From Inmirania thermothiophila (GTDB taxonomy: Bacteria > Pseudomonadota > Gammaproteobacteria > DSM-100275), in assembly GCF_003751635.1 (NCBI RefSeq), contig NZ_RJVI01000002.1:731986-795985 (forward strand): DNA of 64,000 nucleotides, read 5' to 3'. Under the pieces are notes generated by a model that ran no database searches, was not told the DNA's origin, and was given only the letters and a program-made list of their open reading frames with translations. The translations under genes were made by a program, and so were the position numbers. This document shows, in pieces, positions 9,582-18,744 of the stretch; the stretch's first letter is position 1, and each line of letters starts with the position of its first letter.

Positions 9582-10583
9582 TCAGCCGCGGGGCAGCGCG
9601 GCGCCCGCGAGGATGCGCGCCAGGGCCTCGCCGGCCCCCGCGCCCACCTCGCGCGCGAGCCGCGAGAGGATCCCGTCGTCCGGCGTGACGTCGCGCAGCC
9701 GCTCGGCGCCGGCCACCTCCCGGGCCACCTCGGCGGGGCTCATGAGCCCGTCCACGAGCCCCAGCTCCAGGGCCTCGCGCCCGGTCCAGACCAGCCCCGA
9801 GAAGATGCGCGTGTCGTCCTTGAGGCGCCCGCCCCGCCCCGCCTTCACGGCGGCGATGAAGTCCTCGTGGATCTGCCGGAGCATGCGCTGGACATGGGCC
9901 TGCTCGTCCTTGCGCAGGGGCAGGAAGGGATCCAGCATCCCCTTGTGCTCGCCGGCGGTGAGCAGGCGGCGCTCGATGCCGAGCTTGCGCAGCGCCTCCA
10001 CGAAGCCGAAGCCGTCCATGCGCACGCCGATGGAGCCGACGAGGCTGGCCGGGTCGGCGTAGATGCGCTCGGCCGCCGCGGCCACGTAGTAGGCCCCGGA
10101 GGCGCCGATGTCGGTGATCACGGCATAGAGGTGACGGTCGGGGTGGCGCTCGCGCAGGCGGCGGATCTCGCGGTAGAGCTGCCCCGCCGCCACCGGGCTG
10201 CCCCCGGGGCTGTTGATGCGCAGGATCACCGCCGCCGCATCGTCATCGCGCAGGGCCTGCTCGAGGCCGCGCACCACCGCCTGCAGGTCGGCGCCGCCGT
10301 CCTCGCTGATCACCCCCTCGAGCCGCACCACCGCGGTGTAGGGTCCCCCCGCCACCTCCAGCACGCCCGCCCCGGCCGCCGCCACCAGCAGCGCCGTGAC
10401 CGCCACCACGTAGGCCAGCACCAGGAAGCGGAAGGCGTAGGCCCAGCGCCGCGCCCGCCGCTGCTCGCGCAGCCCCTCCATGAGGAGCCGCTCGAGGGCG
10501 CGCCGCTCCCAGCCGGCACCACCCGCGCTCGTCACCTCCCGCCAGGGGTCCCGCCCCAGGGTCGGCTCCTTGCGCTCGCTCAT
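9582..10583 (-). CDS. sppA: Signal peptide peptidase SppA, short form
   Basis: SppA cleaves leftover signal peptides in the cytoplasmic membrane. The 333-residue protein has one membrane segment (roughly residues 48-72) after a charged cytoplasmic start, then a single ClpP-like protease domain, as in the short bacterial forms. INSPGGSPVAAG, GASGAYYVAAAA (nucleophile serine) and GEHKGMLDPF (general-base lysine) supply the expected Ser-Lys site. Its ATG overlaps the stop of the HAD gene upstream (ATGA), and it converges with maf with only five bases between the stops. Confidence 0.93.
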   Translation of the reverse strand: MSERKEPTLGRDPWREVTSAGGAGWERRALERLLMEGLREQRRARRWAYAFRFLVLAYVVAVTALLVAAAGAGVLEVAGGPYTAVVRLEGVISEDGGADLQAVVRGLEQALRDDDAAAVILRINSPGGSPVAAGQLYREIRRLRERHPDRHLYAVITDIGASGAYYVAAAAERIYADPASLVGSIGVRMDGFGFVEALRKLGIERRLLTAGEHKGMLDPFLPLRKDEQAHVQRMLRQIHEDFIAAVKAGRGGRLKDDTRIFSGLVWTGREALELGLVDGLMSPAEVAREVAGAERLRDVTPDDGILSRLAREVGAGAGEALARILAGAALPRG

Positions 10584-11248
10584 GCCAGCGCCTCCCGCAC
10601 CCGCGCGAGCCACGCCGGGAGCCCGCACACGTCGTCGAGGAGCGCCGCCGGGCGGTGGCGCAGCAGCCGCTCCGGCGGATGGACCCCGCAGCCCACCGCC
10701 ACCGGCAGCACGCGGGCGCGCCGCGCCATCTCCATGTCGTACTCGGTGTCCCCCACCATGAGCGTCTCCTCGGGCGCCGCCCCGATGGTCTCCATCAGCT
10801 CCAGCAGCATCTGCGGGTGGGGCTTGGAGCGGGTCTCGTCGGCGCAGCGCGTGGCGTCGAACAGCCCCGCCGCCCCGGTCTCCGCCAGCGCCTGCTCGAG
10901 CCCGCGCCGGCTCTTGCCGGTGGCCACGGCGACGCGGTATCCCGCCTCCCGCAGCGCCCGCACCGTCTCCAGCGCCCCCGGAAAGGGCGCCTGGGGCGTG
11001 GGGTCGAGCTCCAGGAAGTGGCGGCGGTAGTGCGCCGTGTAGGCCTCGCGGAAGTCTGCGTCGCAGCCGGGGAAGAGCCGCTCCAGGGCCTCGCGCAGGC
11101 CGAGGCCGATGACCTCGCGGGCGCGCTCGCGCGCGAGCGGCGCAAGCCCCATCTCGCGGGCCGCCGCCTGGATGCAGGAGACGATGCGGGCCTCCGAGTC
11201 CATCAGCGTCCCGTCCCAGTCGAAGACGATCAGCCGCATCCGCCTCAT
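10580..11248 (-). CDS. HAD-family phosphatase, phosphoglycolate phosphatase-like
   Basis: A haloacid dehalogenase phosphatase of 222 residues. The nucleophile motif is FDWDGTLMDSEARI at the N-terminus, with a helical cap domain after it. VAVATGKSRRG (motif II), a lysine in RSKPHPQ (motif III) and MVGDTEYDMEMA (motif IV) complete the active site. It resembles Gph, but the true substrate cannot be read from sequence. Neighbours are sppA (overlap downstream) and rluC (overlap upstream, ATGA), matching the Pseudomonas order rluC-HAD-sppA. The ATG at 11248 is chosen because of this overlap; an in-frame ATG at 11239 is the alternative. Confidence 0.9.
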   Translation of the reverse strand: MRRMRLIVFDWDGTLMDSEARIVSCIQAAAREMGLAPLARERAREVIGLGLREALERLFPGCDADFREAYTAHYRRHFLELDPTPQAPFPGALETVRALREAGYRVAVATGKSRRGLEQALAETGAAGLFDATRCADETRSKPHPQMLLELMETIGAAPEETLMVGDTEYDMEMARRARVLPVAVGCGVHPPERLLRHRPAALLDDVCGLPAWLARVREALA

Positions 11249-12198
11249 CCCGCCCGCCCCTGCCGGAGGGCCTCGAGGAAGGCCGCAAGCCGCCCCTCCA
11301 GCGGCGCCTCCACCCGCAGCCGCCGCCCGCCCGCCGGGTGCGCGAGCGCCAGCCAGGCGGCGTGCAGGCACAGCCTCGGCACCCCCAGGGCGCGGTCGCG
11401 GGCGCGCTCGCCGTAGCGCCGATCACCCAGGATCGGGTGCCCCGCCGCCGCGGCGTGGACCCGGATCTGGTGCATGCGCCCGGTGAGCGGGTGGGCCTCG
11501 AGGAGGGTCGCCGCGGGCAGCCGCTCGCGGACGCGGAAGCGGGTCCGCGCCCGCCGCCCCGCCGGATCGGCCACCACCCGATCGCCCTGACGGGCGAGCG
11601 CCTCCCCCACCTCCCGCAGCCCCGCCGGCCAGGTGCCGTGCACCACCAGGAGATAGCCCTTGTCGACGCCGCCCTCGCGCCACGCCCGGTGCAGCGCACG
11701 CAGGACCGCCCGCCCCTTGGCGAGGAGCAGGCAGCCGGAGGTGTCGCGGTCGAGCCGGTGCACCAGCTCCAGCGCCCGTCCCTGCGGATGCACCGAGCGC
11801 AGCGCCTCGATTACGCCGTAGCCGTAGCCGCTGCCGGCGTGCACCGGGACCCCCGCGGGCTTGTCCAGCACCAGCACGGCCTCGTCCTCGTAGAGGATCG
11901 CCTGCGCGATGCGGGCGGCGAGGCCCTCGTCCGGCCGCGGCGCCAGGCGCTCGGCGGCGCGAAGCGGCGGGATCCGCACCCGGTCGCCCGGCTGCAGCCG
12001 GTATCCCGCGCGGGCACGGCCCGCGTTGACCCGCACCTCGCCGGTGCGCAGGATGCGGTAGATGCGGCTGCGGGGCACGCCCCGCAGCTCGCGGATGAGA
12101 AAGTTGTCGATGCGCTGCCCGGCGTGCTCGGCGCCGACCTCGAGCCAGCGCGCGGCCGCCGCCGCGCCCTCCTGCCGCGACGCCATGGCCGCCATCAT
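11245..12198 (-). CDS. rluC: 23S rRNA pseudouridine synthase RluC
   Basis: RluC converts uridines 955, 2504 and 2580 (E. coli numbering) of 23S rRNA to pseudouridine. The 317-residue protein has an N-terminal S4 RNA-binding domain (AGQRIDNFLIRELRGVPRS) and the RluA-type catalytic domain. The catalytic aspartate is in HRLDRDTSGCLLLAKG, and the later LTGRMHQIRVH motif is present. It is transcribed away from rne, the usual partner, with both promoters in the gap. Several N-terminal ATGs are possible (MMAAMASRQ); the first is taken. Confidence 0.95.
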   Translation of the reverse strand: MMAAMASRQEGAAAAARWLEVGAEHAGQRIDNFLIRELRGVPRSRIYRILRTGEVRVNAGRARAGYRLQPGDRVRIPPLRAAERLAPRPDEGLAARIAQAILYEDEAVLVLDKPAGVPVHAGSGYGYGVIEALRSVHPQGRALELVHRLDRDTSGCLLLAKGRAVLRALHRAWREGGVDKGYLLVVHGTWPAGLREVGEALARQGDRVVADPAGRRARTRFRVRERLPAATLLEAHPLTGRMHQIRVHAAAAGHPILGDRRYGERARDRALGVPRLCLHAAWLALAHPAGGRRLRVEAPLEGRLAAFLEALRQGRAG

Positions 12199-12211
12199 AC
12201 CACCGCGCGCG

Positions 12212-12241
12212 TTGCCGGTGCCGGGCCGCGGTTGCTATAGT
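12212..12241 (+). promoter_or_regulatory. rne promoter
   Basis: TTGCCG (12212-12217), 18 bases, then TATAGT (12236-12241) preceded by TG one base before it (TGCTATAGT), an extended -10. The predicted start is near 12248. The same extended -10, TGCTATAGT, occurs before the gene at 33808. Confidence 0.65.
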
Positions 12242-12247
12242 AGCCGG

Positions 12248-12651
12248 GCTTTGAAAGAACGGTTTGCCGCGGCCCTTCCGTGCGGAGGGGCCGCTTGCAC
12301 ATGCAAAGGGCCAACATCGCTCGGCCCTCGGACGTGAGCGATGACGGACTCGCGCCTGGGTCCACGCCGCAGACTGCTTGGACTGGAACGCAGGGTTTCG
12401 GAGCTCGCGGAGGGGCGCCCCCACGGCGCTCGCCGGGAGCGTGACCGGGGACCGGCGGCCGCCTGAGACACCCAGCCGCCGCACGAGAGGAACGCGCAAG
12501 ACGGCCACCCTCCCATACAGCCCACCCATCGTCCAGCCCGCCCGGCCGCCGCGAGGCGGCGGGGGCGGCGAACACGTGATCGTCCCCCTGCGGAAGGCGA
12601 CGCGTGCACGGCAGTGCCTCGGCGCGGCACAAGGCGCCAGAGGGCGTTTTC
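12248..12651 (+). promoter_or_regulatory. Long 5' untranslated leader of rne
   Basis: About 400 bases lie between the predicted rne transcription start and the rne ATG without a convincing gene. E. coli rne has a leader of about 360 bases through which RNase E controls the decay of its own mRNA. The same autoregulatory role is inferred here from length and position only. The leader begins with AGCCGGGCTTTGAAAGAACG and contains many GC-rich self-complementary stretches, but I could not fold it. Confidence 0.5.
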
Positions 12652-15105
12652 ATGAAGCGCATGCTCATCAACGCAACCCAGCCGGAGGAGTTGCGCGTGG
12701 CGCTGGTGGACGGCCAGCGCCTCTATGACCTCGACATCGAGACCCGGGGACACGAGAGCAAGAAGGCCAACGTCTACAAGGGTCGCATCACCCGCATCGA
12801 GCCCAGCCTCGAGGCCGCCTTCGTCGACTACGGCGCCGAGCGCCACGGCTTCCTCCCCCTCAAGGAGATCGCGCGCAGCTATTTCCGCGAGGAGGCCCGC
12901 AACGGCCAGGGCCGCCCCACGATCCAGGAGGCGCTGCGCGAGGGCCAGGAGCTCATCGTCCAGATCGACAAGGAGGAGCGCGGCACCAAGGGCGCGGCCC
13001 TGACCACCTTCGTCAGTCTCGCCGGCCGCTACCTCGTGCTCATGCCCAACAACCCCCGCGCCGGCGGCGTCTCCCGCCGCGTCGAGGGCGAGGACCGCAG
13101 CGAGCTGCGCGAGGCGCTGAGCCAGCTCGAGGTGCCCGCGGGGATGGGCGTCATCGTCCGCACCGCCGGGGTGGGCCGCTCGGTGGAGGAGCTGCAGTGG
13201 GACCTCGACTACCTGCTGCACCTGTGGGACGCCATCCAGCGCGCCGCCGAGGAGCGCCCGGCGCCCTTCCTCATCTACCAGGAGAGCAACGTCATCATCC
13301 GCGCCCTGCGCGACTACCTGCGCGCCGACATCGGCGAGGTCCTCATCGACGACGAGGACGTCTTCCTGCAGGCGCAGGCGTTCGCCCGCCAGGTGATGCC
13401 CCACGTCACCGGCAAGATCAAGTTCTACCGCGACAGCATGCCGCTGTTCAGTCGCTTCCAGATCGAGAGCCAGATCGAGACCGCCTTCCAGCGCGAGGTG
13501 CGGCTGCCCTCCGGCGGCGCCATCATCATCGACCACACCGAGGCCCTGACCACCATCGACGTCAACTCCGCCCGCGCCACCAAGGGGGCGGACATCGAGG
13601 AGACGGCCCTCAACACCAACCTCGAGGCGGCCGACGAGATCGCCCGCCAGCTGCGCATCCGCGACACCGGCGGGCTGATCGTCATCGACTTCATCGACAT
13701 GGGCCCCTCGCGCAACCAGCGCGAGGTGGAGAACCGGCTGCGCGAGGCCCTCAAGCAGGATCGCGCCCGCGTCCAGGTGGGGCGCATCTCCCGTTTCGGG
13801 CTCCTGGAGATGTCGCGCCAGCGCCTGCGCCCCTCCCTCGGCGAATCCACCCACATCGTGTGCCCGCGCTGCAAGGGGCACGGCACCATCCGCAGCGTCC
13901 ACTCCCTCGCCCTCGCCATCCTCCGCCTCGTGGAGGAGGAGGCCATGAAGGAGAACACCGCCCGCGTCGTCGCTCGGCTGCCGGTGGAGGTGGCCTCCTA
14001 CCTCCTCAACGAGAAGCGCGCCGACATCAACACCATCGAGGCGCGGCACAAGGTCCAGGTGATCCTGGTGCCCGACCCCTACATGGAGACGCCGCACTAC
14101 GAGGTGGAACGGCAGCGGCTCGGCGAGGCCCAGGCCGACGCCCAACCGAGCTACGAGCGCATCCGCCGGCCGGAGACCCCGGTCCCGGCGGGTTCCGGCC
14201 CCAAGGGCCCGACGGAGGAGCCGGCGGTGCGTGCCGTGGCGCCGCCGCGGCCCGCGCCCACGAGCGAGCCCTCGCCGAGCGAGGAGGCCCGTCGCGCCGG
14301 CGGCTTCCTGCGCCATCTGCTCCACACCCTGTTCGGTGCACCCCGAGAGGAGGAGAAGGAGCAGGAGCGGGCGCGGCCGGCCGCACGCCCGGCCGCCAAG
14401 GCGGCCCCCGCCCGCACCGAGCTGGGGCCTGGCCCGCGCAACGGGAGCAAGGCGGAGGCCAGCCGCCGCAGCCGCAGCCGCAAGCGGCGCAACGGGGACG
14501 GCGGCGCCGCAGCCCGCGGCGAGGCGCGGGCCCCATCGTCCGGTGCCGGGGACGAGAAGGCCGCAGCCGTGCCACCGCCGGGGAACGGCCGGCCCGCCGC
14601 CGAGGCGCCGCCCGCGCCCAAGCAGCCGGAAGTGAAGCCGTCCGCGCCCGCCCAGGCGGCCCCGGACGCCGAGGCCGCACCCGAGGCCGCGACTGAAGGC
14701 GGCGCCGAAGGCGCCGGTGAGGGGCGCCGCCGTGCACGCCGCCGCGGCGGGCGCCGGCGCTCCCGCCGCCAAGCGGCGCCGGAGGCCGCCCAGGGCGCAG
14801 ACGCCTCGGCGCAGGAGCCGCCGGTGACGGCGGGGGAGCCCGAAGGACGCCCGGCACCCGAGGCGCGGCGGGAGGATGCCGGGGCATCCCCGTCCGCCGC
14901 GCCGGCGGAAGACCGCCCGCCGATGCCCGCGCCCGGCGAGGCAGGACCCGCGGCGGAGCCCGCACGCGACCCGGCCCCGAAGGCCGACGCCGGCCCCGCG
15001 CCCCGCCCCGCGGCACCGGCGCCCGCCGACGCGGCGGCATCCGGCGGCGCCCCGGCGCCACAGGCCGGGGACGGCGACGCGGGCGAGGCGAAGAAGGACG
15101 CCTGA
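12652..15105 (+). CDS. rne: Ribonuclease E
   Basis: RNase E is the main endonuclease for mRNA decay and for rRNA and tRNA processing, and the scaffold of the RNA degradosome. The 817-residue protein starts [20 protein letters not shown]. It shows the S1 domain ([17 protein letters not shown]), the catalytic DNase I-like domain with [13 protein letters not shown] and IVIDFIDM, and the zinc link [10 protein letters not shown]. From about residue 500 the protein is low-complexity and disordered. An arginine cluster ([17 protein letters not shown] near residue 690) probably binds RNA like E. coli AR2. An amphipathic membrane anchor could not be clearly identified. The disordered tail is shorter than in E. 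coli (1061 residues). Confidence 0.97.
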   Translation: MKRMLINATQPEELRVALVDGQRLYDLDIETRGHESKKANVYKGRITRIEPSLEAAFVDYGAERHGFLPLKEIARSYFREEARNGQGRPTIQEALREGQELIVQIDKEERGTKGAALTTFVSLAGRYLVLMPNNPRAGGVSRRVEGEDRSELREALSQLEVPAGMGVIVRTAGVGRSVEELQWDLDYLLHLWDAIQRAAEERPAPFLIYQESNVIIRALRDYLRADIGEVLIDDEDVFLQAQAFARQVMPHVTGKIKFYRDSMPLFSRFQIESQIETAFQREVRLPSGGAIIIDHTEALTTIDVNSARATKGADIEETALNTNLEAADEIARQLRIRDTGGLIVIDFIDMGPSRNQREVENRLREALKQDRARVQVGRISRFGLLEMSRQRLRPSLGESTHIVCPRCKGHGTIRSVHSLALAILRLVEEEAMKENTARVVARLPVEVASYLLNEKRADINTIEARHKVQVILVPDPYMETPHYEVERQRLGEAQADAQPSYERIRRPETPVPAGSGPKGPTEEPAVRAVAPPRPAPTSEPSPSEEARRAGGFLRHLLHTLFGAPREEEKEQERARPAARPAAKAAPARTELGPGPRNGSKAEASRRSRSRKRRNGDGGAAARGEARAPSSGAGDEKAAAVPPPGNGRPAAEAPPAPKQPEVKPSAPAQAAPDAEAAPEAATEGGAEGAGEGRRRARRRGGRRRSRRQAAPEAAQGADASAQEPPVTAGEPEGRPAPEARREDAGASPSAAPAEDRPPMPAPGEAGPAAEPARDPAPKADAGPAPRPAAPAPADAAASGGAPAPQAGDGDAGEAKKDA

Positions 15106-15126
15106 TCCCGGGGCGGGCGCCGCGGA

Positions 15127-15160
15127 CCGGCAGGGGCGCCCCCGCGGCCGCCCCTGCCGG
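15127..15160. terminator. Hairpin between convergent rne and tyrosine phosphatase genes
   Basis: A perfect 12-base stem (CCGGCAGGGGCG with its complement, arms 15127-15138 and 15149-15160) with a 10-base loop sits between the two converging stops. There is no U-run on either side, so it is either a weak bidirectional terminator or a 3'-end stabiliser. Confidence 0.5.
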
Positions 15161-15166
15161 CCGGGG

Positions 15167-15664
15167 CTAGCACGGCGCGGCGTGCGCGCGCTCGAGGTGC
15201 GCGAGCAGCCCGCGGCAGGCCGCTTCCACCAGATCCAGCACGTGCTGGAAGCCGCGGCTTCCGCCGTAGTAGGGATCGGGCACCTCCTCCACCCCCGTCT
15301 CCGGGGCGAAGGACATGAGCAGCCGCAGCCGATCCTCGCGACCCGGCGGGCAGATGCGCTCGAGGGCGCGCAGATTGTCCCGGTCCATGGCGAGAACGTG
15401 GTCGAAGCGGTCGAAGTCCGCCACCGTCACCACCCGCGCCCGCAGCCCCGCGAGGTCGATGCCCCGCGCGGCGGCGGCGGCCTGGGCGCGCGGGTCCGGC
15501 GGCTCGCCCACGTGGTAGGCGTGGGTCCCGGCCGAGTCCACCCGCACCCGGCCGGCCAGGGGCGACTCCGCCAGCAGCCGCCGGAAGACGCCCTCCGCCG
15601 TGGGCGAGCGGCAGATGTTGCCCATGCACACGAAGAGGACGCCGATCCCCTGCTCCCCGCTCAT
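15167..15664 (-). CDS. Low-molecular-weight protein-tyrosine phosphatase
   Basis: A 165-residue cytoplasmic phosphatase acting on phosphotyrosine. The P-loop is VCMGNICRSPTAEG near residues 12-25 (C-X5-R-S with nucleophile Cys13), and the general-acid aspartate is in DPYYGG near residue 127. It is the last gene of the exbB-exbD-lpxK-Trm112-kdsB-ptp operon and its ATG overlaps the kdsB stop. In Pseudomonas the same place is held by a ptp gene followed by murB; no murB is seen here. Confidence 0.93.
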   Translation of the reverse strand: MSGEQGIGVLFVCMGNICRSPTAEGVFRRLLAESPLAGRVRVDSAGTHAYHVGEPPDPRAQAAAAARGIDLAGLRARVVTVADFDRFDHVLAMDRDNLRALERICPPGREDRLRLLMSFAPETGVEEVPDPYYGGSRGFQHVLDLVEAACRGLLAHLERAHAAPC

Positions 15665-16458
15665 CCTGAATCCCCCCCGTTTGCGCCGCGCCGGCCGCCC
15701 TCCCGCAGCATCGCCTCCGCCGCGGCGAGATCCGCCTCGGTGTCGATGCCGGGCCCGGGGCGGTGCGCCGTGATCCCCACCGCGATGGCCTCGCCGTGCC
15801 ACAGGACCCGCAGCTGCTCGAGGGCCTCCACCGCCTCCAGCGGCGAAGGCGGCAGCCCCGCGTAGCGGCGGAGGAAGCCCGCGCGGTAGGCGTAGATGCC
15901 GATGTGGCGCAGCCACGCCCCGGCCGGCGGGAGGGCCGGCGGCGCCCCCCCGGCGAAGGCCTCGCGCGCCCACGGCACCGGGGCGCGGCTGAAATAGAGC
16001 GCGCGCCCGGCGGCGTCGCACACCACCTTCACCACGTTGGGGTCGAAGAGCGCCGCAGGGGTCTCGAGGGGCGCCGCCAGGGTCGCCACCGCCGCCCCCG
16101 AGCGGGCGAGCAGCGCCGCGGCCTCGGCGGCGAGCTGCGGCGGCACCAGCGGCTCGTCCCCCTGGAGGTTGACGACGATGCGCCCCTCGTCCCAGCCGAG
16201 GCGCTCCGCCACCTCGGCGATGCGCTCCGTGCCGGAGCGGTGCGCGGGCGAGGTCATGACCGCCTCGGCCCCCGCGGCCCGCGCGCACGCGGCGATGCGC
16301 TCGTCGTCCGTCGCCACCAGGACCTGCGCTGCGCCCGAGGCCAGGGCACGCTCGCACACGTGCGCGATCAGGGGCCGGCCGGCCAGCGGCCGCAGCGGCT
16401 TGCCCGGCAGCCGGCTGGCGCCGTGCCGGGCGGGGATGACGACGACGAAGGCGGTCAC
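15661..16458 (-). CDS. kdsB: CMP-KDO synthetase
   Basis: KdsB activates KDO with CTP to CMP-KDO for lipopolysaccharide inner core synthesis. The 265-residue protein starts with VVVIPARHGASRLPGKPL, the nucleotide-binding signature of this cytidylyltransferase family, and has NLQGDEPLVPP near residue 100 (metal-binding Asp). The start is a GTG at 16458, nine bases after the Trm112-like gene. Its neighbours lpxK and exbBD belong to the same envelope-assembly cluster. Confidence 0.95.
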   Translation of the reverse strand: MTAFVVVIPARHGASRLPGKPLRPLAGRPLIAHVCERALASGAAQVLVATDDERIAACARAAGAEAVMTSPAHRSGTERIAEVAERLGWDEGRIVVNLQGDEPLVPPQLAAEAAALLARSGAAVATLAAPLETPAALFDPNVVKVVCDAAGRALYFSRAPVPWAREAFAGGAPPALPPAGAWLRHIGIYAYRAGFLRRYAGLPPSPLEAVEALEQLRVLWHGEAIAVGITAHRPGPGIDTEADLAAAEAMLREGGRRGANGGDSG

Positions 16459-16467
16459 GCCGGCGCG

Positions 16468-16647
16468 TCAGACCTCCTCGTCCTCGGCCAGCCGCCGCGC
16501 CTCCTCCTCCAGCATCACGGGGATGTCGTCGCGGATCGGATAGGCGAGCCGGTCCGCCTTGCAGACCAGCTCCTGCTCCTTGCGCCGGTAGACGAGGGGA
16601 CCCTTGCACAGCGGGCAGACGAGGATCTCCAGCAGGCGCTTGTCCAT
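16468..16647 (-). CDS. Trm112-like zinc protein (YcaR family)
   Basis: A 59-residue member of the Trm112/YcaR family. It starts [18 protein letters not shown], with CPLC and a third cysteine in [20 protein letters not shown], the standard family layout for a small metal-binding knuckle. Function in bacteria is unclear; eukaryotic Trm112 activates methyltransferases. It is squeezed between lpxK (one base upstream) and kdsB, as in E. coli and Pseudomonas. Confidence 0.93.
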   Translation of the reverse strand: MDKRLLEILVCPLCKGPLVYRRKEQELVCKADRLAYPIRDDIPVMLEEEARRLAEDEEV

Positions 16648-16648
16648 C

Positions 16649-17623
16649 TCACTCCCCCTCGAGCAGGGCCAGCAGCCGGGCCCCGAAGGCCTCGTCGACC
16701 ACGGCCCGCACCGGCACGTACCAGAGCCCGGGACGGGCGAAACGCGCGCATTTTACCGCATCCTTCTCCGTCATCAGGACCGGCAGGCCGTCGCCGAAGG
16801 CGAGCTCCTGCGGCCGGAAGCGGTGATGGTCCGGAAACGGATGGGCCGCGACCTCGAGGCCGGCGGCGCGCAGGGCGTCGAAGAAGCGCTCGGGATGGCC
16901 GATGCCGGCCACGGCGTGGACCCGCGGGCCGAGGGATGCGGGCTCGGCGCGCCGCGCCCCGGTGGCGAGCTCCACCACCCCCTCGGGCTCGAGCCGCAGG
17001 CGGTGGGCGCCGGGCCAGCCGCCGCCGTGGGCGACCACGAGGTCCACCTCCCGGAGCCGCCGCGCCGGCTCGCGCAGCGGTCCCGCGGGCAGGCAGCGCC
17101 GGTTGCCGAGCCCGCGCGCCCCGTCGACGACGGCGATCTCGACCCGGCGCGCCAGGCGCTCGTGCTGCAGGCCGTCGTCGGCAACGAGGACGTCGCAGCC
17201 CTCGGCCACCGCCCGTCGCGCCGCCGCCACGCGGTCCGGACCCACCCACACCGGGACCCCCGTGCGCCGCGCGAGCAGCACCGGCTCGTCGCCCACCTCG
17301 TCGGGATCGCTCCCGGGCTCCACCCGCCGAGGCCACCACCGCGACCGCCCGCCATAGCCGCGGGCGACGATCCCGGGCCGCCGGCCCGCCGCCCCGAGGT
17401 GCGCCACGATCCAGGCCACGAGCGGGGTCTTGCCGGTGCCGCCGACGGTGAGGTTGCCCACCACCACCACCGGGGCGCCGGGGTCGTGCCGGGCGAGCAG
17501 GCCGCGGCGGTAGAGTCCGCGCCGCGCCGCCGCGAGGCCGCAGTAGAGGAGACCGAGGGGCGCCAGCAGCAGCGCCAGCGGATGGTGGCGCGGCCCGTAC
17601 CAGGCCCGCTCCAGCGCCATCAC
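16649..17623 (-). CDS. lpxK: Tetraacyldisaccharide 4'-kinase LpxK
   Basis: LpxK phosphorylates the 4' position of the lipid A precursor at the inner membrane. The 324-residue protein has an N-terminal hydrophobic helix (about residues 15-33), the Walker A motif [16 protein letters not shown], and the DDGLQHERL motif that is diagnostic of LpxK. It starts with GTG at 17623 overlapping the exbD stop (GTGATGG), or with the ATG right behind it. In E. coli msbA precedes lpxK; here exbD does, as in Pseudomonas. Confidence 0.95.
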   Translation of the reverse strand: MMALERAWYGPRHHPLALLLAPLGLLYCGLAAARRGLYRRGLLARHDPGAPVVVVGNLTVGGTGKTPLVAWIVAHLGAAGRRPGIVARGYGGRSRWWPRRVEPGSDPDEVGDEPVLLARRTGVPVWVGPDRVAAARRAVAEGCDVLVADDGLQHERLARRVEIAVVDGARGLGNRRCLPAGPLREPARRLREVDLVVAHGGGWPGAHRLRLEPEGVVELATGARRAEPASLGPRVHAVAGIGHPERFFDALRAAGLEVAAHPFPDHHRFRPQELAFGDGLPVLMTEKDAVKCARFARPGLWYVPVRAVVDEAFGARLLALLEGE

Positions 17624-18060
17624 CGGGTGCCGGCCTCCGCGCCCTCCTCCGGCTCGCGGGTGGCGAAGGTGATGCGGTAGAGGCCGACCCGGCGCGCGGC
17701 GTCGAGGGCACGGATCACCGCCTCATGGGGGGTGCGCCCGTCGGCGAGGATCACCACGGGCCGTTCCCGCCCGCCCTCGCGCACCGCCTGCTCCAGCGCC
17801 CGCACCAGGGTCGCGAGCCGGGTGTTCGCCAGGGCCTGGCGGTCCACGAAGTAGCGGCCCTGGGCGTCGATGGCCACCTCCAGCTCCTTGGGCGCCTCCT
17901 CGCGCGGCTCGCCGCTCGCCTCCGGGAGCTGGATCTCGAGCTCGGCCTCGCGCTGGAATGTGGTGGAGACCATGAAGAAGATCAGGAGCAGGAAGACGAC
18001 GTCGATCAGGGGCGTGAGGTTGACCGAGGGCTCCTCGGGCTCGCGGGTGCGGAACCTCAT
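17620..18060 (-). CDS. exbD: ExbD/TolR-family biopolymer transporter
   Basis: ExbD/TolR proteins couple the proton motive force to outer membrane transport or envelope stability together with an ExbB/TolQ partner. The 146-residue protein has a short cytoplasmic start (MRFRTREPEEPSVNLTPLID), one membrane helix (about residues 18-38) holding the essential aspartate in PLIDVVFLLLIFFM, and a periplasmic domain. The ATG overlaps the exbB stop. Whether it serves TonB, Tol or another partner cannot be decided, since no tonB, tolA or tolB is in the window. Confidence 0.93.
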   Translation of the reverse strand: MRFRTREPEEPSVNLTPLIDVVFLLLIFFMVSTTFQREAELEIQLPEASGEPREEAPKELEVAIDAQGRYFVDRQALANTRLATLVRALEQAVREGGRERPVVILADGRTPHEAVIRALDAARRVGLYRITFATREPEEGAEAGTR

Positions 18061-18680
18061 CCCTCGCCCTCGCGCTCGCGCTCCCCGTGCATGACCTCGA
18101 TCATGCGCAGGGCCTCCTGCTCCATGCGCACCACGAAGTCGTCCACGCGGCCGCGAAAGTAGCGGTAGAACATCAGGCTCGGGATCGCCACCGAGAGCCC
18201 CGCGGCGGTGGTGATCAGCGCCTGCGAGATCCCGTCGGCGAGCACGCTGGGGTTGCCCACGCCGTGGGTGACGATGGCGTTGAAGACCTGGATCATGCCG
18301 ATGACCGTGCCCAGCAGCCCCAGCAGCGGGGTGATGGCGGCGATGGTGCCGAGGGCGTTGAGGTAGCGCTCCAGCTCGTGCACCACCTGGCGGCCGGTGT
18401 CCTCGATGGCCTCCTTCATGATCTCGCGGTCGTGGTGCATGTTGACCAGGCCCGCGGCGAGGATGCGCCCGAGCATGGAACCGCGGCGCAGCTGGGCGAT
18501 GCGCTCGGCGTCGAGCTGGCCGTTGCGGTGCAGGTGCCAGACCTGGGCGACCAGGTGCCGCGGGATCACGCGCCGCGCCTGCAGCGCCCACAGCCGCTCG
18601 CCGATGATCGCGAGGGCGATCACCGAGCAGGCCAGGATCGGGATCATCAGCCAGCCGCCGGACTGCACCAGCTCGAGCAC
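18057..18680 (-). CDS. exbB: ExbB/TolQ-family proton channel
   Basis: The proton-channel partner of ExbD. The 207-residue protein has three hydrophobic segments (about residues 11-30, 105-130 and 150-175). The longest conserved stretch, LGTIAAITPLLGLLGTVIGM, is the ExbB/TolQ/MotA family signature. The frame stays open further upstream, but the GTG at 18680 has a strong GGGGGGGAG ribosome binding site and gives a family-like N-terminus (VLELVQSGGWLM). It is first of the exbB-exbD-lpxK-kdsB-ptp operon, and nhaA now separates it from comEC. Confidence 0.92.
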   Translation of the reverse strand: MLELVQSGGWLMIPILACSVIALAIIGERLWALQARRVIPRHLVAQVWHLHRNGQLDAERIAQLRRGSMLGRILAAGLVNMHHDREIMKEAIEDTGRQVVHELERYLNALGTIAAITPLLGLLGTVIGMIQVFNAIVTHGVGNPSVLADGISQALITTAAGLSVAIPSLMFYRYFRGRVDDFVVRMEQEALRMIEVMHGEREREGEG

Positions 18681-18744
18681 GACTCCCCCCCTTGGACGGC
18701 GCCCGCCTGCGGCGGGCGGCACCATCATATACGAAGCGGCGGCC

